Below, piece after piece: positions 57,167 to 63,392 of a stretch of 64,000 bases of DNA. The stretch's first letter is position 1; each line of letters starts with the position of its first letter. A model generated the notes under the pieces. That model did not search any database. It saw only the letters and a list, made by a program, of their open reading frames with translations, and was not told the DNA's origin. Source of the stretch: an uncultured Acidobacteriaceae bacterium (GTDB taxonomy: Bacteria; Acidobacteriota; Terriglobia; Terriglobales; Acidobacteriaceae); contig CAIMKZ010000106.1 of NCBI GenBank assembly GCA_903842065.1, positions 310,001 to 374,000 on the forward strand. Reading direction: 5' to 3'. Position numbers and translations under genes: made by a program.

Positions 57167-57438
57167 GGATCAGCCGCGACAAGCTCAACAAGCTGGCCCA
57201 CACCGTGGCCGACACTCTGGCCGAGATCGATCAGGTGGGCTTCCTCGAGGACCGCAACACCATCCGCCAGGAGTCCCGCAAAGCGCTTGAGGCCATGCTC
57301 CTCGAAGAAGCCCGCATCGACACCGCGGCCCGCGCCAAGATCGCCAGCCAGCGAAAGATCATCCTCGAAGGCTCGCAGGAGTGGGAGATCCTCTACCGCA
57401 AGTACTACAACGACGAAGTCCGCAAGCTCGGCATCTAA
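57163..57438 (+). CDS. DUF507 family protein (second copy)
   Basis: A 91-residue paralogue of the preceding gene: ISRDKLNKLAHTVADTLAEIDQVGFLEDRNTIRQESRKALEAML ... EGSQEWEILYRKYYNDEVRKLGI. The ATGA overlap with copy one indicates coupled translation. Function unknown. Confidence 0.9.
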   Translation: MRISRDKLNKLAHTVADTLAEIDQVGFLEDRNTIRQESRKALEAMLLEEARIDTAARAKIASQRKIILEGSQEWEILYRKYYNDEVRKLGI

Positions 57439-57478
57439 AGCCGCTCTTTTCGTTCCAGCCGCGGCAGGAGAGACTGCT

Positions 57479-57757
57479 ATGGCCGAATCGTCCGAAGGGC
57501 AGCCGCGTATTACCGTGGCAAGCCGCATTCGAAAGTCGCTGAAAGTCTCTGTGGTTGTTCTGGCAGTTGGCTACCTGCTCATACTCGCCTGGTTTCTAAT
57601 CGCGCTACTCCTTGCGCAGGTCATAGACTTTAAACCGTCCCAATTCTTCTTAGAACCAATTGCGCCGGCCATCTGTGCCGCGATCGTAGCGTTTCTCGCT
57701 ACCTATTTCCTTGCAGGCAGAAGAGTGGAGAAGCAGCCACAGTCGTTGCTGAAATAA
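57479..57757 (+). CDS. Small two-helix membrane protein, hypothetical
   Basis: A 92-residue protein with two hydrophobic helices (about 25-47 VSVVVLAVGYLLILAWFLIALLL and 60-82 APAICAAIVAFLATYFLAG) and short charged ends. The ATG at 57479 has GGCAGGAGAG upstream; it lies 40 bases after the second DUF507 gene. No family recognised. Confidence 0.65.
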   Translation: MAESSEGQPRITVASRIRKSLKVSVVVLAVGYLLILAWFLIALLLAQVIDFKPSQFFLEPIAPAICAAIVAFLATYFLAGRRVEKQPQSLLK

Positions 57758-57768
57758 TATTCAATCTC

Positions 57769-57797
57769 TTGACAAACGTATATACGTTTTATATACA
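57769..57797 (+). promoter_or_regulatory. brnTA promoter with embedded operator
   Basis: TTGACA (57769-57774) and TATACA (57792-57797) with a 17-base spacer form a near-consensus sigma-70 promoter. The spacer starts with the perfect 14-bp palindrome AACGTATATACGTT (57775-57788). The brnT ATG follows only 7 bases after the -10 box, so the transcript would be leaderless or nearly so. Confidence 0.8.
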
Positions 57798-57804
57798 TTG
57801 AACG

Positions 57805-58107
57805 ATGGATGCCAACTTCGTCGTCGCGGGGCAGCGATTCCGTTGGGACACGGAAAAGGCTAGCTCCAACCTCAAAAAGCATGGCATCCGCTTCGAGCAT
57901 GCCTGCGAGGCCTTCTTCGATCCCTTTCTCCGCCAGGTCGATGCCTCACCTGCGGACGAGGCCCGCGAAGCCGTTATCGGCTTCGCCGAAGACTCAACCC
58001 TGCTCTTCGTAGTTCACGTCGTACGAGAGCGGAGCGGCATCATTCGAATCATCTCTGCGCGCAATGCAACCCGCTCCGAACGGAGGCTCTATGAAGACAA
58101 TGCCTGA
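57805..58107 (+). CDS. brnT: BrnT-family toxin
   Basis: A 100-residue RelE-like ribonuclease toxin of the BrnTA type. Family segments are FRWDTEKASSNLKKHGIRFEHACEAFFDP, EAREAVIGFAEDSTLLFVVHVVRERSGIIRIISARNATRSERRLYED, with the basic and Ser/Arg residues of the active cleft. Toxin-first order is normal for BrnTA. The antitoxin gene overlaps its 3' end by 17 bases. It has no ribosome binding site and the promoter lies directly in front. Confidence 0.92.
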   Translation: MDANFVVAGQRFRWDTEKASSNLKKHGIRFEHACEAFFDPFLRQVDASPADEAREAVIGFAEDSTLLFVVHVVRERSGIIRIISARNATRSERRLYEDNA

Positions 58108-58387
58108 ACGCATCAAACGAAATCTGCACCGCGACCGGCCCATGGCGACGATCAGCATCCGCATCCCCGAGGACGTGATCGAAGACCTCAAGGAGGTCGC
58201 GCCCAAACTCGGCTTCTCCGGCTACCAGCCCCTCATCCGCGCCTACATCGGCCAGGGATTGCGCAAGGACCTCATCCGTCTCGAACGCCCGGAGCTTACC
58301 GAACTCGAAAAGAGCCTCAAGCGTCACGGCGTAAAGGCTGAAGTCATCTCCTCGATCCTCGGCGAAGCCGCCCAGCGCACCGCATGA
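58091..58387 (+). CDS. brnA: BrnA-family antitoxin
   Basis: A 98-residue antitoxin with a ribbon-helix-helix-like segment (TISIRIPEDVIEDLKEVAPKLGFSGYQPLIRAYIGQGLRKDL), expected to bind toxin and operator. The ATG at 58091 overlaps brnT and gives MKTMPERIKRNLHRDRP; an earlier in-frame TTG- or CTG-like start is not needed. The palindrome in the promoter is the likely binding site. Confidence 0.85.
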   Translation: MKTMPERIKRNLHRDRPMATISIRIPEDVIEDLKEVAPKLGFSGYQPLIRAYIGQGLRKDLIRLERPELTELEKSLKRHGVKAEVISSILGEAAQRTA

Positions 58388-58465
58388 GCAGTTCATTTTG
58401 GCCCCAGCCGATTCTTTGCTAAAATAGCTGTACGGCCCGCCTCGGCGAGTCTCCCCGATAAGTGT

Positions 58466-58540
58466 GGCGCTATCGTCTAGGGGTTAGGACGTGAGATTCT
58501 CAATCTTAAAACCCGGGTTCGATTCCCGGTAGCGCTACCA
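58466..58540 (+). tRNA. tRNA-Glu (anticodon CTC)
   Basis: 75 bases with encoded CCA. Acceptor stem GGCGCTA/TAGCGCT, D-stem GTC/GAC, anticodon stem TGAGA/TCTTA around loop TTCTCAA giving anticodon CTC, and T-arm CCGGG with TTCGATTC. All stems pair, with two G-T pairs. Its 3' end is the integration target of the element that follows. Confidence 0.95.
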
Positions 58541-58542
58541 AA
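58527..58542 (+). repeat. attL: 16-bp direct repeat in tRNA-Glu 3' end
   Basis: CGGTAGCGCTACCAAA, identical to 63103-63118. It spans the tRNA acceptor stem 3' half plus two bases; the inner 12 bases are a palindrome. Confidence 0.9.
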
Positions 58543-58653
58543 ACACCTTCCCAGTGCGTCTTTTTCAGTATCCAATCCACACATAAGTGCAATGAAATCA
58601 GTAAAACAGCGTCTAGCGGTATCTACTGTCGTCCCTTGACAGCGCACGGCATC

Positions 58654-58737
58654 TGGGGGCAACATTGGGGGCAAGTGGGGCAAGTGAAGGGGCAACATAG
58701 CCAGAAATGGCCGTAGATGCCCCCAGAGTTGCCCCAG
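58654..58737. repeat. Candidate integrase arm-type sites, left end
   Basis: Four direct GGGGCAA boxes (58654, 58666, 58676, 58688) and two inverted GCCCC boxes (58717-58726, 58728-58737), between attL and the integrase gene. The same TGGGGGCAAC box occurs twice near attR. Confidence 0.6.
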
Positions 58738-58758
58738 ATTCGCTCAGGAGGCCACCAG

Positions 58759-60006
58759 ATGCCACTCACAGCCCTCAAGATCAACAAAGCCCAGCCGGAC
58801 GCTACAAAGCCCCTACGCCTGTTCGATGGGCGCGGCCTGTATCTGGAGATTTCTCCCAGCGGCGGGAAATGGTGGCGGCTGAAATACCGCATTGGCGGCA
58901 AGGAAAAGCGGCTGTCTCTGGGCGTCTATACTGCCGCCGGGTCAAAGACAGTGGAAGTGAGCCTTGAGGCCGCACGCAAGGCCGCTGAGGATGCGCGGCA
59001 ACTGTTGCGGGATGGTGTGGACCCCAGCCAAGAACGCAAGGCCGAAAAGCTACGCTCTGCCCACCAGACGGAAACCACCTTTGAGGCCGTGGCGCGTGAG
59101 TGGTGCGGCAAGCAATCGGCGGCATGGGTTCCCGCTCATGCGGCGCGAGTCTTGCGGCGCTTTGAGTTGTACATCTTCCCCAGCCTTGGACAAAGGCCGG
59201 TTGCCGAGATTGAGGCCCCCGAGTTGCTCAATGCCTTGCGGGTGATAGAGGCGCGGGGAAAGGACACCACTACGCACCTTGCACGGCAGTATGTCGGCAT
59301 GGTGTTCCGCTACGGGATTGCGACGGGGCGGTGCGTGAGGAATCCGGCCACCGATCTGCGCGGAGCGCTCACACCAGCCAAGAAGGGCAACTTTGCAGCA
59401 GTAACGGAACCTGAGCAACTGGCGAAGATTCTCCGCGCCTTGGATGCCTATGACGGGACGTTACCGGTCCGCTGTGCCTTGCGCCTTGCTCCACTGTTGG
59501 TGGTGCGGCCCGGTGAACTGCGAAAGGCCGAATGGAAAGACATTGACCTAGATAAGGCGGAGTGGCGCTTTGTGGCATCCAAGACAAACCCGAATCATCT
59601 GGTGCCCCTGAGCAAGCAATCTGTTGCTATTCTCCGTGAGGTGGAATCGCTCACCGGGGCAGGGCGCTTTGTGTTCCCGAGCGCACGGAGCGCACAGAGG
59701 CCCATGTCTGATGCGGCTGTACTGGCAGCAATGCGGCGCATGGAGATTCCCGCCGATGAAATGACCGGGCACGGATTCCGCGCCACCTTCCGCACCATTG
59801 GCGCTGAGGTGTTGAAGTTTCGCGTTGATCTGATGGAACACCAGCTTGCCCATGCTGTGAAGGATGCCAACGGGACAGCATATAACCGCACAACGTTCCT
59901 ACCAGAGCGTAAGCGCATGATGCAACGCTGGGCCGATTATCTTGACCAACTCAAGACGGGAGAGGCCGCGAATGTCATTGTTGGTAAGTTCGGAGTTGCC
60001 GGGTGA
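58759..60006 (+). CDS. int: Tyrosine recombinase/integrase with DUF4102 arm-binding domain
   Basis: A 415-residue phage-type integrase. The N-terminal arm-binding domain starts MPLTALKINKAQPDATKPLRLFDGRGLYLEI and is followed by a core-binding domain (about 95-185). The catalytic domain has LVVRPGELRKAEW (Arg), SKTNPNHLVPLS (Lys), HGFRATFRTIGAEVL (His-x-x-Arg), EHQLAHAV and GTAYNRTTFLPERKRMMQRWADYL with the Tyr nucleophile. All residues look intact. The ATG at 58759 has AGGAGG upstream and is preferred over the frame-open 58717. It should catalyse integration and excision at tRNA-Glu. Confidence 0.95.
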   Translation: MPLTALKINKAQPDATKPLRLFDGRGLYLEISPSGGKWWRLKYRIGGKEKRLSLGVYTAAGSKTVEVSLEAARKAAEDARQLLRDGVDPSQERKAEKLRSAHQTETTFEAVAREWCGKQSAAWVPAHAARVLRRFELYIFPSLGQRPVAEIEAPELLNALRVIEARGKDTTTHLARQYVGMVFRYGIATGRCVRNPATDLRGALTPAKKGNFAAVTEPEQLAKILRALDAYDGTLPVRCALRLAPLLVVRPGELRKAEWKDIDLDKAEWRFVASKTNPNHLVPLSKQSVAILREVESLTGAGRFVFPSARSAQRPMSDAAVLAAMRRMEIPADEMTGHGFRATFRTIGAEVLKFRVDLMEHQLAHAVKDANGTAYNRTTFLPERKRMMQRWADYLDQLKTGEAANVIVGKFGVAG

Positions 60007-60283
60007 AACTTCTTTGAAGTTTGTACCGGGTAATCCCACACCGTACAAAAAGTACGCTATACTTTCGCCGAGGGCGGTTGGCATTGCCGCCTGATAAAGC
60101 GTATGACTGGGGTCGCGCCCCGGACCAAAAGACGACCAGCCCGCGTTAAGGGTAGAGCTAATTGCCGGTTCTTGTTCGCCGAATATAACGTCGCATATCG
60201 GAGCGACAGCCACCGTACAGCATAAGTCCTAGCTCTGAGGCTGGGTTTTGGCTGTTCCGCTACGGCGGAAGGGGTTGTCTCCG
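60007..60283. other. Structured intergenic region after the integrase
   Basis: Directly after the stop lies AAACTTC-TTT-GAAGTTT, and further on GGCGG...CCGCC and GGGGTCGCGCCCC. No gene is supported. The first hairpin may end integrase transcription; promoter elements for the AlpA-like gene are likely here. Confidence 0.45.
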
Positions 60284-60490
60284 ATGCGATTTCTAAGACT
60301 TCCAGATGTTCGTTCCCGCATTAGTCTGAGCCGTTCCCAAATCTACCGCAAAATTTCCTCTGGCGAATTCCCCAAACCTTACAGCCTTGGGGCGCGTGCC
60401 GTGGCTTGGCTTGAATCCGACGTTGACGCTTGGATTGAGTCCCGTGTGAACGGGCACGCCGAGCCGGTGGCACGGCTGGAGGTGCGCTGA
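60284..60490 (+). CDS. AlpA-like regulator/excisionase
   Basis: A 68-residue helix-turn-helix protein: MRFLRLPDVRSRISLSRSQIYRKISSGEFPKPYSLGARAVAWLESDVDAWIESR. This is the AlpA/MerR-type winged helix found beside phage and satellite integrases, where it activates integrase or acts as excisionase. The ATG at 60284 is preferred over a TTG at 60248. Its stop overlaps the next start (TGATG). Confidence 0.88.
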   Translation: MRFLRLPDVRSRISLSRSQIYRKISSGEFPKPYSLGARAVAWLESDVDAWIESRVNGHAEPVARLEVR

Positions 60491-60708
60491 TGGAGGCGCG
60501 GCGGATGTGGCCGGGAGGCCCGTTGCGCAACTTTTCCCCTGTGCGGGAGGGCGGTTGCACTATGCCCCTCGCTGGGGGCGGATATGGCGGGCCGTATGTC
60601 TGCGATGGCTGTCTCATACCAGCACCGGGCGTCTATCGCGTAATTCAGGGGGTACATGGCCGGGAATCATGGCTCTGTGCAAGTTGCAAACATGAACGGA
60701 AAGGCTGA
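60490..60708 (+). CDS. Small CxxC protein of the integrative element
   Basis: A 72-residue product with VCDGCLIPAPGVYRVIQGVHGRESWLCASCKHERKG, giving two CxxC pairs that could bind zinc. It overlaps the AlpA-like gene by one base and ends 6 bases before the next gene, so it is in the same operon. No family recognised. Confidence 0.65.
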   Translation: MEARRMWPGGPLRNFSPVREGGCTMPLAGGGYGGPYVCDGCLIPAPGVYRVIQGVHGRESWLCASCKHERKG

Positions 60709-60714
60709 TCGAAA

Positions 60715-61167
60715 ATGGATTACGATCCGTTTGGCATATCTGGTGAAGCTAGTTCAGGCATAATCGCGGAACCGCAAAGTGGAAAGCCCTTTGACATCGG
60801 CCCGTGGAGCAAGATTCCCAACAAATTTTTTTGCAGTGGAATGGCCTGTAAAGTTGGCCAATCCGCCAGTTTGCTCTATCTCGACCTCTGCGAGAACGCG
60901 AACCGACCACAACCGCCAACCAACACCTTTAAGACCTCAGACAATGCCTTGGCATCGGAAACCGGTCTGAGTCCACGGACGATCCGGGACGCAAGAATTA
61001 GGTTGATGGAAAACGGTCTCATCGCATACCAGCGGGAGCCTGGACAGTCCTACATCTACACCTTGAAGCGTCAAGAATTGAAGTGGCTGAAACTCGCTGA
61101 ACGTCCCCGCCAGAAAATGAAGCCGCGAGCTATGGCGGCCCGACGCGCTAACGGGGATTTCCAATAA
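60715..61167 (+). CDS. Winged-helix-like protein of the integrative element
   Basis: A 150-residue protein; WSKIPNKFFCSGMACKVGQSASLLYLDLCENAN and TFKTSDNALASETGLSPRTIRDARIRLMENGLIAYQREPGQSYIYTL form a helix-turn-helix and wing of the kind found in replication initiators and DnaD-type replisome proteins. The C-terminus is basic. It could be a replication or regulatory protein. ATG at 60715 with GGAAAGG upstream. The palindrome array begins 19 bases after its stop, a layout seen for iteron-binding proteins. Confidence 0.68.
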   Translation: MDYDPFGISGEASSGIIAEPQSGKPFDIGPWSKIPNKFFCSGMACKVGQSASLLYLDLCENANRPQPPTNTFKTSDNALASETGLSPRTIRDARIRLMENGLIAYQREPGQSYIYTLKRQELKWLKLAERPRQKMKPRAMAARRANGDFQ

Positions 61168-61185
61168 TCACCTTCATGGCAGTCC

Positions 61186-61312
61186 GGCAACATCTGCCGA
61201 GGGTGTGGCAATTTTTGCTGGTGTTGAGTGAGGCATAGATTGCTGAGGGATATGGCAAAGTTTGCTTGTCAGTCACGAAAACCTTGCTGTACCGTGCGGC
61301 AAATTTTGCTGA
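61186..61312. repeat. Iteron-like array of six palindromic boxes
   Basis: Boxes of the type GGCAAAnTTTGCTGA start at 61186, 61207, 61232, 61254, 61276 and 61298. The last four are exactly 22 bases apart. The best copies, GGCAAAGTTTGCTTG and GGCAAATTTTGCTGA, hold a perfect 11-bp palindrome; the first, third and fifth are degenerate. The array fills the gap between two HTH-type genes and could be a replication origin or a multi-site operator. Confidence 0.8.
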
Positions 61313-61345
61313 CCCGTCTAGGTTCTTCTAAGAAGGTGATCTGAG

Positions 61346-61681
61346 ATGAAGGTGATAGGAAAGAGGTGCTATATGACGACATTAGGTGTTTTCGAGAATC
61401 AGAGCAACAACCGAATCCTTCACCGCATCATTGAACCGAGCGGAAAGAGTCTCGCCCCGGTAAAAGAAACGGCCATGTATCCTGCACAGTTCCCCATTTT
61501 GCTCAGAGAACAGATGCAGGGAAAATCTATTGCCGAGACTGCCGAGATTCTGGGAGTGCTCCCCGATGTCGTCAATCGACTTCTAGCTGGTCACTGGAAG
61601 CCCTCAAAATCCATCTGCGAAAAGATGGGGCTGAAAGTGGTTTACACCTTACCGGAATCCCCGAGAGTGGAAATTCGGTAA
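61346..61681 (+). CDS. Helix-turn-helix-like hypothetical protein of the integrative element
   Basis: A 111-residue protein. Residues about 50-85 (LREQMQGKSIAETAEILGVLPDVVNRLLAGHWKPSKSICEKMGL) look like an XRE-type helix-turn-helix. The N-terminal half is not recognised. ATG at 61346 has AGAAGG upstream; MTTLGVF at 61373 is an alternative. It lies directly downstream of the palindromic array and may be controlled by it or bind it. Confidence 0.6.
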   Translation: MKVIGKRCYMTTLGVFENQSNNRILHRIIEPSGKSLAPVKETAMYPAQFPILLREQMQGKSIAETAEILGVLPDVVNRLLAGHWKPSKSICEKMGLKVVYTLPESPRVEIR

Positions 61682-61690
61682 TTTAGACAC

Positions 61691-61808
61691 ACGTATCGCA
61701 CGTATGTGTGCGCTCGCGCGTACAGGGTTACCAATTAATTAACCGGAATTTTCCCTCACTGTAAAAAGGAGTTTTCCGACGCATTACGCACGCATGTGCG
61801 CTCGCGCG
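61691..61808. repeat. Alternating purine-pyrimidine repeats with 12-bp identity
   Basis: Two blocks share TGCGCTCGCGCG (61709-61720 and 61797-61808) preceded by similar CACGYATG runs. Both are largely alternating purine-pyrimidine. They lie between convergent genes, with an AT-rich stretch in between. Confidence 0.6.
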
Positions 61809-61821
61809 AGAGAGGAATGCT

Positions 61822-62385
61822 TTAATTCGGCAATTTCAATGGCTGGAAGAAACCGGCGAGAACCCACCCAATTGCACGAACCGCACCCCACGGGATGAGG
61901 AATCCAAGGATAGGGTAGAGCACGATCAATAGCAAGAGCCAAGCGGACGTGGCGGCTGTTGGATAGAAGATATCGCCGTCTGAGGTTTTGATGGCTGCAA
62001 TTTCACTATCCTCAAAGTGGACTGTTCTTATTCCGTCGCTGTTCGATTCGGAAGGCGTGTAATATATCGCATTCGGATCATCGAAGGGCACAAAGCAATA
62101 TGGCGCTTCGGAGATGAATCTGGCTCCTTTCGGCACCGGGGGCGGGATTTGCTGTGGGGCCTGATATTTATCCCAAGGCCCATGCTCTGGCTTCGGGCTG
62201 CTTGCATAACAGGATTCTTGTGCGTGTTGCACGAATGGAGAAGCCGCCAACTGCTCGAATCTGTTGTGCCGCGCCCATTGTTCTAGGACGGTCAGCAATT
62301 CCGAGTATGAAGCGAATCCACCGGCAATTGCTCCCACAACTCCCAAGAGCAGAGCAAGCCGCCGAGTTCCTTCTCTAAGATTCAT
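61822..62385 (-). CDS. Two-helix membrane protein of the integrative element
   Basis: A 187-residue protein with an N-terminal hydrophobic helix (about 10-30, LALLLGVVGAIAGGFASYSELL), a soluble loop of about 110 residues containing two Cys (SCYASSPKPEHGPW and APYCFVPFDDPNAIYY), and a C-terminal hydrophobic region (about 147-180). The loop is probably outside the cytoplasm. The ATG at 62385 has GGAGGGAG upstream and overlaps the preceding gene by 11 bases. No family recognised. Confidence 0.7.
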   Translation of the reverse strand: MNLREGTRRLALLLGVVGAIAGGFASYSELLTVLEQWARHNRFEQLAASPFVQHAQESCYASSPKPEHGPWDKYQAPQQIPPPVPKGARFISEAPYCFVPFDDPNAIYYTPSESNSDGIRTVHFEDSEIAAIKTSDGDIFYPTAATSAWLLLLIVLYPILGFLIPWGAVRAIGWVLAGFFQPLKLPN

Positions 62386-62581
62386 AGTCGTCTCCCTCCT
62401 TGGAATCAGGCCGTCGCATATTCCGCCATTCAGTTTCGATCCAGAGCCCAATATAGCCGCCGCATAACCCCGCAACTATCCAAAGTGCCCATTCAGGTAA
62501 CGGCAGACCGTGAATCGGTGCAAACACAATTCCAGTCCCCACAAAAATTGCAATGAGGGCGAATATGCGTCCAACTACCAT
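62375..62581 (-). CDS. Small two-helix membrane protein of the integrative element
   Basis: A 68-residue protein: helix one (about 5-24, RIFALIAIFVGTGIVFAPIH), helix two (about 29-48, EWALWIVAGLCGGYIGLWIE), then an acidic, basic tail (TEWRNMRRPDSKEGDDYES). Its 3' end overlaps the larger membrane-protein gene, so the two are coupled. No family recognised. Confidence 0.65.
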   Translation of the reverse strand: MVVGRIFALIAIFVGTGIVFAPIHGLPLPEWALWIVAGLCGGYIGLWIETEWRNMRRPDSKEGDDYES

Positions 62582-62832
62582 TCACGTTGCCATAGCTCAT
62601 CTGAGCCCTTACTTTGAGATTCCGCGCCCACCCCGGCTGAAGCCTATTCGTGTTGACGGCAGTATACGCGCTCAGCCTGAGCCCGATAACGGCTGGAATC
62701 CTTGAATTATCCGACACGTAATATAGCCGTGACGCTATCCTCACAATTTGCGAGCCAATCAAGAGTTTTTCACTTTGATCTGACTAGTGCGTGGTGGGAG
62801 AATTGGGCAGCCACCACATACGAGAGGCGCTC

Positions 62833-62931
62833 ATGCTAGAAGATATGATTACCATCGCTGGCGGCATTGTTATCGCCGTTGTCGTAATCTACTGGATTTG
62901 GCTCAAGCCCGACGACGATCCCTTTCCGTAG
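62833..62931 (+). CDS. 32-residue membrane microprotein of the integrative element
   Basis: ATG at 62833 with AGAGG about six bases before it gives a 32-residue product: MLEDM, one hydrophobic helix (ITIAGGIVIAVVVIYWIWL) and tail KPDDDPFP. Too short for homology calls; the ribosome site and single helix make it plausible. It stands alone between the membrane-protein operon and attR. Confidence 0.45.
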   Translation: MLEDMITIAGGIVIAVVVIYWIWLKPDDDPFP

Positions 62932-63018
62932 GCGTACTCTCGGCCATTCTGGGAGCGTCGGAGTCCAGCAATCGAATGCCTGAGCCGCCTCACGCCGAGC
63001 GCAAATCATATTTTGTAT

Positions 63019-63040
63019 AGGGGGCAACTCTGGGGGCAAC
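63019..63040. repeat. Candidate integrase arm-type sites, right end
   Basis: AGGGGGCAAC (63019-63028) and TGGGGGCAAC (63031-63040), in the same orientation and 12 bases apart, matching the four direct boxes left of the integrase gene. Confidence 0.6.
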
Positions 63041-63102
63041 TGGCATAGCATCTAAGTGTATTAAGCAATATAATCAGCAGTTTGCAGACGCTATTCGGTA
63101 GA

Positions 63103-63118
63103 CGGTAGCGCTACCAAA
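63103..63118 (+). repeat. attR: 16-bp direct repeat
   Basis: CGGTAGCGCTACCAAA, identical to the end of tRNA-Glu at 58527-58542. It marks the distal boundary of the integrative element. Confidence 0.9.
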
Positions 63119-63132
63119 GTTTCTTCGTAAAA

Positions 63133-63155
63133 GCCCGCCAACCGGCGGGCTTTTT
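63133..63155 (+). terminator. Intrinsic terminator, probably the original tRNA-Glu terminator
   Basis: Stem GCCCGCC (63133-63139) / GGCGGGC (63144-63150) flanked by an A-tract and followed by TTTTT. It starts 15 bases after attR, where the tRNA terminator would have been before the insertion. Confidence 0.85.
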
Positions 63156-63392
63156 GCTTGATCGAAAATCTCACCCCGCCCCCCCCCAACTGCGAGGAGT
63201 CGGGACCACCAGCCGTTGCCTGCGGCGGCGCCTGGCATCCTGAATGTTCTACTTCCCGGCAAATCCTTGAGCAAGGATATGCGGGCCTCCGTGAAACAGC
63301 CGCTCGATATATCGGAGTCAATGGGTGCCGAATGCGTCCGATCCGGGCCGTTTACAATCAGTTGTTACTTGGTAGCCGCAGGTGTCTGTTTT

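Larger units (their letters stand above)
58527..63118 (+). mobile_element. Integrative element (~4.6 kb) in tRNA-Glu(CTC)
   Basis: Bounded by 16-bp direct repeats at the tRNA 3' end and at 63103-63118. It carries a tyrosine integrase beside the tRNA, an AlpA-like regulator, a CxxC microprotein, two HTH-type proteins, an array of palindromic boxes, two small membrane proteins and a 32-residue membrane microprotein. No capsid, relaxase or conjugation gene is seen, so it would need a helper or be a minimal satellite-type element. Confidence 0.88.
62932..63392. other. Right end of the element and flanking intergenic DNA
   Basis: Contains two arm-type boxes (63019-63028, 63031-63040), attR (63103-63118), an intrinsic terminator (63133-63155), and about 240 bases with no recognised gene. 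Confidence 0.6.

Noticed and set aside
59899-60213. 104-codon minus-strand frame after the integrase
   Set aside because: Overlaps the integrase 3' end and a hairpin-rich gap, with no start context.
61186-61312. CRISPR array
   Set aside because: The repeated units are palindromic boxes 22 bases apart with only about 7-10 bases between them, too short for spacers, and no cas genes are present.
62493-62762. 89-codon minus-strand frame upstream of the small membrane-protein gene
   Set aside because: Overlaps the better supported 68-residue membrane-protein gene in another frame; its two CxC-like Cys are not enough to support it.
63103-63118. Partial or second tRNA at the right end of the element
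   Set aside because: Only the last 16 bases match tRNA-Glu; the upstream bases cannot form the T-arm or anticodon arm, so this is an att site.
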